From an uncultured Eubacteriales bacterium (lineage in GTDB: Bacteria; Bacillota; Clostridia; Peptostreptococcales; Anaerovoracaceae): a stretch of 6,959 bases of DNA. Below are positions 1 to 4,685 of this stretch, piece by piece (within the stretch, counting starts at the first letter, position 1; each line of letters starts with the position of its first letter). The stretch is from contig CADBFL010000091.1 in NCBI GenBank assembly GCA_902793875.1, positions 1 through 6,959 of the forward strand. The letters are read 5' to 3'. The notes under the pieces are model-generated. The model saw only the letters and a program-made list of their open reading frames with translations. It made no database searches and was not told the origin of the DNA. The position numbers and the translations under genes were made by a program.

Positions 1-1
1 G

Positions 2-70
2 CTGATCCCGGATGCAATAGAGGATAAGATCATTGACGCGTTTGTTGCGTGGCTGAGGGGGATATTATGA
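2..70 (+). CDS. 3' end of an unidentified protein-coding gene (left-truncated)
   Basis: An open frame enters from the left edge and ends at TGA (68-70), giving 22 residues that finish in an amphipathic helix-like stretch (DAFVAWLRGIL). The stop overlaps the ATG of the next frame in an ATGA arrangement, which is typical of translationally coupled operon genes and is the main reason to believe this frame. Too little is visible to assign a family. It could be the tail of an enzyme cooperating with the ATP-grasp-like gene that follows. Confidence 0.5.
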   Translation: MIPDAIEDKIIDAFVAWLRGIL

Positions 71-195
71 GAAATATAATAGTGGTCGAAGCGGTTTCAC
101 CAGGCTATTACTTCGTTGAAGACATCTACCGCAGGGGCTTCAATAACGTTATTTTTCATACGGAAGGAACGGCGCTGAGCTGCTGCTGTCCATAG
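67..195 (+). pseudogene. Truncated N-terminal remnant of an ATP-grasp-type ligase
   Basis: The 42-codon frame starts at the ATG that overlaps the previous stop. Its first 30 or so residues read as a beta strand (NIIVVEAVS), a glycine turn (PGY) and the segment YFVEDIYRRGFNNVIF. From memory this closely matches the start of ATP-grasp carboxylate-amine ligases of Firmicutes, which carry a strand, an (S/T)GY turn, VEDI, then RRGY. Those enzymes usually have about 400 residues. Here the frame stops at TAG (193-195) after a Cys-rich end (SCCCP), and no ATP-binding or catalytic region follows in any frame before the terminator at 305. It is best read as a decayed or deleted gene. A genuine short peptide is possible but less likely. 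The family assignment rests on a short stretch. Confidence 0.5.
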
Positions 196-304
196 CAAGG
201 TGTACGATAGAAGCGCCGGTACAGGGGGCTGCGGCGGATGTAGTGGCCACCAGATGAACGCGCGGCGCAGCCGCTGACGCATTCTGTAAAAAGACAATAA
301 CGCG

Positions 305-340
305 GGGCCCGGGATAAATATCCCGGGCCCTGCTGATTTT
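305..340 (+). terminator. Strong palindromic hairpin terminator
   Basis: A perfect inverted repeat has arms at 305-315 and 320-330 (GGGCCCGGGAT and its complement) and a 4-nt AAAT loop. This is an 11-bp, very GC-rich stem. A TTTT at 337-340 and a second at 345-348 follow, so the U-tract is displaced and weak. It separates the left-edge operon from the zinc-ribbon gene. The near-perfect symmetry means it could act in both directions. Confidence 0.75.
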
Positions 341-377
341 GCACTTTTATAAAAACAAAAATAGCGGAATGTTTTTG

Positions 378-408
378 TTGAAAGAATTATGAAATCCCGG
401 TGATAGAC
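378..408 (+). promoter_or_regulatory. Candidate promoter for the zinc-ribbon gene
   Basis: TTGAAA (378-383, one mismatch to the -35 consensus) is followed after about 18 nt by a poor -10-like GATAGA (402-407). An A-rich run (350-362) just upstream could act as an UP element. It lies downstream of the terminator and about 60 nt before the start codon, so a promoter is expected here. The -10 match is weak. Confidence 0.35.
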
Positions 409-450
409 TCGAATCAGCTATATCAGCAAGTTAATTCGAAGAAACAGTAA

Positions 451-457
451 AAAGGAG
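451..457 (+). promoter_or_regulatory. Ribosome binding site of the zinc-ribbon gene
   Basis: AAAGGAG lies 10 nt before the ATG at 468. A nearer ATG at 458 is in another frame and opens only a very short reading frame, so 468 is the real start. Confidence 0.8.
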
Positions 458-467
458 ATGACCGGTT

Positions 468-1352
468 ATGAAAAAATGTCCAAAATGCGGTGCAGAAACT
501 GACAGTAAATTCTGCCCGGAATGCGGAACTGATCTATCTGCTGTCAATGAGATCGTCGATGAAGTAAAAGTGTGTCCAAACTGCAAAACGGAAACCAGCA
601 GCAAATTCTGCCCGGAATGCGGCACAGAAGTGAGACCTCTTGCGGAGATACAGACAGAAACGAAAAGCTCTGATCCTGCAGATAAGGCATCAGATGGTGC
701 GGAGACTGAAAAAAATGAGGCCGGTGAAGTCAAGGACGGCGAACTGACTGTCGAGGTGCCGGCACCTGCTGCATCTGCTGCTCAGGAGAAAAAAGAAAAG
801 AAACCGATGAGCAAAACGATGAAAATAGTTGCCATAGCAGCTGCAGCTCTCCTTGTCCTGCTTATCGGTATCGGACTGGGCGGAGGCGGAAATACAACAA
901 CAGAGGAAACGACAACGACAGGTGAAACGACAACAACGGAGGAACCAACGGTCGAGGAGCCTGCTGAGGAAGAGCCGGAAGAAGAGACAAGCTCATCCGG
1001 TGGCAATTCATCTTTAGGGACGTTCACTACAGAAGAAGATTATGAGAGCCTGGATTATGATGGAGTAGCCAGAAATCCGGATGACTATAAAGGGAATAAG
1101 TATACGGGATCCGGAACAGTACTTCAGGTGCTGGAAAGCGATACGGAAGTCGACATGAGGGTTGCTGTTGACGGAGATTATGACAATGTCATTTATCTTG
1201 TTTACAGTCCGTCGATCGTGGATTCCCGGATACTGGAAGATGACTACGTAACGTTCTATGGCGTGTCGCAGGGCCTGTACTCGTATGAGTCGACTATGGG
1301 TGCTACGATAACTATTCCGTTAATGTACGTACAGAAGATATCCGTGGATTGA
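468..1352 (+). CDS. Tandem zinc-ribbon, single-pass membrane protein with extracytoplasmic OB-like domain
   Basis: This 294-residue protein has two N-terminal zinc ribbons, C4/C7/C16/C19 and C36/C39/C48/C51, each a CPxC...CPECG knuckle pair. A charged, low-complexity linker follows (about 60-115). The single hydrophobic helix is at about 118-138, preceded by KKEKKPMSKTMK, which by the positive-inside rule puts the zinc ribbons in the cytoplasm. Next is a Thr/Glu-rich spacer (143-180) and a C-terminal domain (about 190-292). The pattern of that domain (YKGNKYTGSGTV, then DDYVTFYG, then TIPLMYV) resembles the OB-like extracytoplasmic domain of Firmicutes proteins often labelled toxin regulator or TcdC-like. 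Such zinc-ribbon/helix/domain proteins are common in Clostridia and mostly uncharacterised. It is monocistronic, flanked by its own terminators. Its specific role is unknown: ligand sensing and envelope stress sensing are both possible. Topology is inferred. The domain order is clear. Confidence 0.93.
   Translation: MKKCPKCGAETDSKFCPECGTDLSAVNEIVDEVKVCPNCKTETSSKFCPECGTEVRPLAEIQTETKSSDPADKASDGAETEKNEAGEVKDGELTVEVPAPAASAAQEKKEKKPMSKTMKIVAIAAAALLVLLIGIGLGGGGNTTTEETTTTGETTTTEEPTVEEPAEEEPEEETSSSGGNSSLGTFTTEEDYESLDYDGVARNPDDYKGNKYTGSGTVLQVLESDTEVDMRVAVDGDYDNVIYLVYSPSIVDSRILEDDYVTFYGVSQGLYSYESTMGATITIPLMYVQKISVD
507..622 (+). repeat. Tandem duplication of the zinc-ribbon module
   Basis: The 20-nt string aaattctgcccggaatgcgg occurs at 507-526 and again at 603-622, exactly 96 nt (32 codons) apart. 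The two ribbons align over their full length (KCPKCGAETDSKFCPECGT against VCPNCKTETSSKFCPECGT), so they arose by a recent in-frame duplication and have diverged mainly in the linker. Confidence 0.85.
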
Positions 1353-1366
1353 TATCTGATGCAGAA

Positions 1367-1402
1367 GGAGGCCGTCGCTAAGGCGGCCTCCGGAACGTTT
1401 TT
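1367..1402 (+). terminator. Hairpin terminator of the zinc-ribbon gene
   Basis: GGAGGCCG (1367-1374) pairs with CGGCCTCC (1384-1391) across a 9-nt loop, and TTTTT follows at 1398-1402. It starts 15 nt after the stop codon. Six nucleotides separate the stem from the T run, so efficiency may be moderate. Confidence 0.7.
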
Positions 1403-1426
1403 ATTGAAACCTCGGACGGGAAATAA

Positions 1427-1435
1427 TGATATAAT
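1427..1435 (+). promoter_or_regulatory. Extended -10 promoter element (upstream of two)
   Basis: TGATATAAT is a perfect extended -10 (TGnTATAAT) at 1427-1435. A TTGAAA at 1404-1409 lies 20 nt upstream, which is too far for an ideal -35, so recognition would rely on the TG motif. The predicted transcription start near 1442 falls inside the left arm of the hairpin at 1440-1460. Confidence 0.5.
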
Positions 1436-1439
1436 GTCG

Positions 1440-1467
1440 GCGGGCAAAGATATTGCCCGCTGTTTTT
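1440..1467 (+). terminator. Terminator-like hairpin between two -10 elements
   Basis: GCGGGCAA (1440-1447) pairs perfectly with TTGCCCGC (1453-1460) across the 5-nt loop AGATA, and TGTTTTT follows at 1461-1467. It is a textbook intrinsic terminator shape with a well-placed T run. It may be the second of two tandem terminators behind the zinc-ribbon gene, or an immediate attenuator of transcripts starting near 1442. Confidence 0.7.
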
Positions 1468-1475
1468 GTTATAAT
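1467..1475 (+). promoter_or_regulatory. Extended -10 promoter element for the three-gene cluster
   Basis: TGTTATAAT is a second perfect extended -10 at 1467-1475. It starts on the last T of the preceding terminator and has no convincing -35 at 16-18 nt. Transcription from about 1482 would escape the 1440-1467 hairpin and give a leader of roughly 75 nt before the ATG at 1556. It is the best candidate promoter for the downstream cluster. Confidence 0.5.
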
Positions 1476-1493
1476 AAGTTAACGATCGCAATG

Positions 1494-1531
1494 ACTGCCT
1501 GTTTTGCTCTGAACTCAGGGACGGCAGTTTT
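1494..1531 (+). promoter_or_regulatory. Leader hairpin, possible attenuator
   Basis: ACTGCC (1494-1499) pairs with GGCAGT (1523-1528), and TTTT at 1528-1531 overlaps the base of the stem. The 6-bp stem with a 23-nt loop would be modest. Its position between the second -10 element and the ribosome binding site makes a role in controlling the cluster possible but unproven. Confidence 0.3.
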
Positions 1532-1546
1532 CAGATCACGGATGAC

Positions 1547-1551
1547 GGAGG
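1547..1551 (+). promoter_or_regulatory. Ribosome binding site of the HTH-like gene
   Basis: GGAGG is only 4 nt from the ATG at 1556, which is tight but usable. No other in-frame start nearby has a comparable site. Confidence 0.65.
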
Positions 1552-1555
1552 CCGG

Positions 1556-2614
1556 ATGGCAGCAAAGGATATAAGAAACGCATACAGACTGAGAAGCTGG
1601 CGGAACAACATAGACAGGCTCATAGCCGCGAGCGAGTGTTCTCTTGAGGACATATGCGAATATACGGGAATGGCCTGGAACGGGAAAGAAACGAGCTTCT
1701 ACATCAAACTCCCGAAAAAACGCAGGACGTACATCGGGATAGGGATGGCGCTGAAGCAGCCGGCAGAGGTCATCAATGACTGGCTGACCAGATATGCGGG
1801 CAAACGAAGGCTTTACATAAAGGACATAAGCGAAGACCTGGTCTGGATGTATCTGATCAATGCTAACCTCAGAGAGGATTCGCCGGAGACGAATTATTTT
1901 CTCAGATATGAAGAGTTCCAGTCTGTGGCGTATGCTGTTTTTTGTGAAAAATGGGATGAGATCCTTATGGGCTACGTCGACACCGCCGAAGTGGAGGTGA
2001 GCCTCGCCCAGGCGGACTACAGCGAGGAATATGACGGGATAAAAGAGTTTGTGGCCGAGCACATGGATGCGTTCAAGACCGCCTATGTGAGACCCCGTGA
2101 GTATCTGGACATGTATGTCACCCATATCATAGATACCTGCCGCAGGAACCCTGCCAACAAAACAGTCAGAAGCCTCAATTCAATGAGAGGATATCTCGAT
2201 GAGAGCATGATCAACTTTTTGAGCGGCAACAGCGAGACCATCAATGTCATAGACAGGAATACAGGCAGGAGGACGATCAATATAAAGCATGTCCCGCGCA
2301 GCAGAAAGAAATACATCTGCCTCTGCCTTGCGCTTGGGATGACGACGGATGACATCAACTGCTACCTGGACATGATGGGATACGCTCCCCTCGATTCCAT
2401 GGACAGCGATGAGGCTGCCCTGATGTCTCTCCTGTCCGAATGGGAACGCAGCCATCCGCTGCAGAGAGCATACAAGAAAAGGTATTTTGAATGTGAAGAT
2501 TCGGCAAACCTCACTGAGCAGGAGGAATTCCGGGCTGTCGAGAGCATGCTGCAGCTCAGGGCCGATCTTACGGAACGCTGCAAAGCGGAAGGAAAGGAGT
2601 TTCCGTATGCGTAA
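1556..2614 (+). CDS. Conserved Clostridia protein with two degenerate HTH-like helical modules
   Basis: This 352-residue protein has no signal peptide or membrane helix and is predicted cytoplasmic. Two segments share a pattern: about residues 54-90 (KKRRTYIGIGMALKQPAEVINDWL, then RYAGKRRLY) and about 246-282 (SRKKYICLCLALGMTTDDINCYLD, then MMGYAPLD). The second strongly recalls the last helices of XRE-type HTH domains (LALGLsleEiN..L..aGYapL). Each is preceded by a helix and a short hairpin-like stretch. Between them is a helical region (about 90-240) containing DISEDLVWMYLI, AEHMDAFKTAYVRPREYLDMYV and LDESMINFLSG. I recall similar proteins of unknown function in Lachnospiraceae-like genomes but have no characterised member. 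The gene overlaps the secreted Big_2 protein by 8 nt, which suggests coupled translation, and it shares a cluster with a Ser/Thr kinase. A DNA-binding or kinase-partner role is inference. Confidence 0.9.
   Translation: MAAKDIRNAYRLRSWRNNIDRLIAASECSLEDICEYTGMAWNGKETSFYIKLPKKRRTYIGIGMALKQPAEVINDWLTRYAGKRRLYIKDISEDLVWMYLINANLREDSPETNYFLRYEEFQSVAYAVFCEKWDEILMGYVDTAEVEVSLAQADYSEEYDGIKEFVAEHMDAFKTAYVRPREYLDMYVTHIIDTCRRNPANKTVRSLNSMRGYLDESMINFLSGNSETINVIDRNTGRRTINIKHVPRSRKKYICLCLALGMTTDDINCYLDMMGYAPLDSMDSDEAALMSLLSEWERSHPLQRAYKKRYFECEDSANLTEQEEFRAVESMLQLRADLTERCKAEGKEFPYA
2593..2599 (+). promoter_or_regulatory. Ribosome binding site that fixes the start of the secreted Big_2 protein
   Basis: AAAGGAG sits 7 nt before the ATG at 2607, inside the end of the preceding gene. 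The reading frame stays open upstream to an ATG at 2487, but this site together with the signal peptide beginning at 2607 decides for the shorter form. Confidence 0.85.
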
Positions 2615-4649
2615 GAGCATAAGCAGAAAACTGATCACATGTCTGTTTGCAGTGATCGCTTTTATGATCACCTTTTCTTTTGCGGGGATCAGGACAGAGA
2701 GCCTTGCATATGAAGGATCCGTGCTGACGTCACAGGGAGATCAGGGCGCGGATGACAACAGAGAAGAGAGAAAGATCGGGATAACCCTGTACACGAAGAA
2801 CTGCTATACACAGAAGATCACGCAGAAGTATTCCGGGATGATGAGCGACGGCGGGTCTTTCAGTACAAGCCTGAACATGGCTGATCAGTGCCGGATCGAA
2901 GTAAGCGCGGAATCGGATTCCGGCACGGTTTTTCCCGGCGGAGATGATATAGAATACTCTGCTTCATGGCCGGATATGACCGGGGCAGACGATGAAGGGA
3001 ACATCGTTTTCGTGAAACCGGGAAAAAGCAGCATCACGGTCCTCGTGCGGGGAGATGAGAAGTACAGGGACTGCTCAGTCACGATAGTCATCACTTCAGT
3101 GAGGACAAGCGCTTTCAGATACAACGGTCAGTACTGCGCTGACTGGGGAAGTGACAACGGAGACAGCATCACTGTAAATAAGGGTTCTGACCCGAGACAG
3201 ATAAAAGCTTATGTAAAACCCGGAGCGGGCGTCTCCTTCAGTTCACGTGATCCGAAGGTCGCAAGTGTCGATAAGGACGGACTCGTTACGCCTTTGTCCG
3301 AAGGCAGCACTGTGATATATGTGGATTCCGACGAGGGAGACCGCGGTCAGTATGCTCCTGACCGCAAAAGCTGCTACATTACAGTTTCAGGAACGGATCA
3401 GAAAAAGGACAGATACGTCTGGATGCGGCAATATACAAGCTGCTGCTGGGAAACAGGACAGGAAAGAACAAATGAATTCGTCCCTGTTACCGACGGAGGC
3501 AGTCATACCATGAACATGGCGCTTTGTGACGGATACAGGCTGGATGTGTTCAGCGTGATCGGGTCGCAGATGAGCAAAGACGATGTCCTTCTGGGAAAGA
3601 ATGATATTGCGTTCAGCTCGTCAGCTCCGGATGTTCTTGAAGTGGATAAGAGCGGGAGATTCACTCTTCACAAAGCGGGAAATGCAACTGTAACTGTTTT
3701 CGTAAAGGGAGACTCAGAATACAAAGACTGCTCTGTTTCACTGATCGTACGCGTTTTCAGGGAAGGCGGCTTTTATGAAAGCAAAGGTTATTCATGCGAC
3801 TGGGGTTCCGGGAACGGAGACAGCATCACTGTCAAAGCGACAGATGACCCGCTGCGCATGGGTGTTCATCTGAAACCCGGAGCAAGGGTAACTTTCACCT
3901 CCGGCGATCCGCAGATCGCTGATGTGGATGAAAACGGCATCGTGACTCCGAGATCGGAAGGAACGACCCTGATATACGCAACCTGTGACGAGGGCGACAG
4001 CGGACAGTTCAAAAGCAAGCAGGAACATTGCGAGATCACTGTCATCGGATATGATAACAGATCCGATCAGACCATAAACGGGATTACGGGAACGGTCACT
4101 GTTGCGAAGGGCAAAACAATAAAACTGGGCCTGAAGGCGAAGACCTCTCTCGAATACGCATCGGACAACAAGAGCATCGCGACTGTAAGCGCCGGCGGGA
4201 CTGTCAGGGGAGTGAAGGCAGGGAGCACCACGATCAGAGTAAAAGCAGTCTCAAGTTCTGACTACAGGTCTGCAGAAGCGAAGGTCAGGATCACGGTCAG
4301 GGACTATGAGGCCGAAAAAGCAGCCAAAGCAAAAGAAGCGAAGCGCGAAGCGATCAGACGCGCCCGCTCGCTTAAGGCGCCGGTGCTGAAATGCTCTGTC
4401 GGATCGAGAAAAGTAAAGATCAGCTGGAACAAGGTCACCTATGCAGGCGGTTATCTGCTATACGTAAAATATCCGAGCAGCAAAAAATATGTAAAAGTCC
4501 TCAAAAAGAACGCCCGCGTAAAATCTGTCACACACAAGGGTCTGGCCAGAGGGAAACGATATTCCTACAAAATGCGCGCCTATGCTGTTGTTGACGGCAA
4601 GTACTATTACGGACCGATGTCTAAGGCAAAGACCGTTAAAGTAAAATGA
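2607..4649 (+). CDS. Secreted multi-domain protein with five Big_2-like domains and a C-terminal Fn3 domain
   Basis: This 680-residue protein begins with a signal peptide: MRKSISRK, a hydrophobic core at about 9-27, and likely cleavage near SLA-YEG (about 34). Two homologous halves follow, about 55-262 and 268-482. Each has an opening Cys-bearing segment and two Big_2-like domains with the typical xVAsVDkdGlVtplseGstvI pattern (for example 218-238 and 436-457). A fifth Big_2-like domain spans about 488-564 (SIATVSAGGTVRGVKAGSTTI). A charged helical linker (566-590, Ala/Glu/Lys/Arg-rich) leads to an Fn3 domain at about 591-680 (VKISWNKV, YLLYVKY, YSYKMRAYA). No LPxTG motif, lipobox or second membrane helix is visible, so it is probably released or non-covalently wall-bound. 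Big_2 and Fn3 domains usually mediate adhesion or carbohydrate and protein contacts. It lies between the HTH-like gene and a kinase whose outer part is also Big_2-like, so a shared envelope role is likely. The exact function is unknown. Confidence 0.93.
   Translation: MRKSISRKLITCLFAVIAFMITFSFAGIRTESLAYEGSVLTSQGDQGADDNREERKIGITLYTKNCYTQKITQKYSGMMSDGGSFSTSLNMADQCRIEVSAESDSGTVFPGGDDIEYSASWPDMTGADDEGNIVFVKPGKSSITVLVRGDEKYRDCSVTIVITSVRTSAFRYNGQYCADWGSDNGDSITVNKGSDPRQIKAYVKPGAGVSFSSRDPKVASVDKDGLVTPLSEGSTVIYVDSDEGDRGQYAPDRKSCYITVSGTDQKKDRYVWMRQYTSCCWETGQERTNEFVPVTDGGSHTMNMALCDGYRLDVFSVIGSQMSKDDVLLGKNDIAFSSSAPDVLEVDKSGRFTLHKAGNATVTVFVKGDSEYKDCSVSLIVRVFREGGFYESKGYSCDWGSGNGDSITVKATDDPLRMGVHLKPGARVTFTSGDPQIADVDENGIVTPRSEGTTLIYATCDEGDSGQFKSKQEHCEITVIGYDNRSDQTINGITGTVTVAKGKTIKLGLKAKTSLEYASDNKSIATVSAGGTVRGVKAGSTTIRVKAVSSSDYRSAEAKVRITVRDYEAEKAAKAKEAKREAIRRARSLKAPVLKCSVGSRKVKISWNKVTYAGGYLLYVKYPSSKKYVKVLKKNARVKSVTHKGLARGKRYSYKMRAYAVVDGKYYYGPMSKAKTVKVK
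2769..4052 (+). repeat. Internal duplication of a ~210-residue two-Big_2 unit
   Basis: The two copies are about 2769-3392 and 3408-4052. They share the order of motifs, the segment DWGSxNGDSITV (residues 179-190 and 398-409), KYRDCSVT/EYKDCSVS, and the Big_2 cores. The 20-nt string aacggagacagcatcactgt is identical at 3156-3175 and 3813-3832. Most other positions have diverged, so the duplication is old but the central motif is constrained. Confidence 0.85.
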
Positions 4650-4685
4650 TCTGACGAGCGGATACAGGACGTAAGCGAAACAGAT

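Noticed and set aside
97..297. 66-codon minus-strand frame over the ATP-grasp remnant
   Set aside because: It is low-complexity (Arg, Pro, Leu, Trp) with no family resemblance, and its start sits next to the terminator stem with no visible promoter or ribosome binding site on that strand.
892..960. ACAACG-rich stretch as a possible DNA-level repeat element
   Set aside because: It is fully explained as codons for the Thr/Glu-rich stalk of the zinc-ribbon protein.
1359..1574. 71-codon plus-strand frame between the zinc-ribbon gene and the HTH-like gene
   Set aside because: It runs through two terminator hairpins and both extended -10 elements, and overlaps the next gene's start. Its composition does not resemble a protein family.
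1469..2125. 218-codon minus-strand frame
   Set aside because: It is antisense to the HTH-like gene and would extend into its promoter region. It is explained as a codon-bias shadow.
2487..2606. 40-residue N-terminal extension of the secreted Big_2 protein
   Set aside because: It lies inside the previous gene, has no ribosome binding site, and would bury the signal peptide. The ATG at 2607 has a good site and starts the signal peptide directly.
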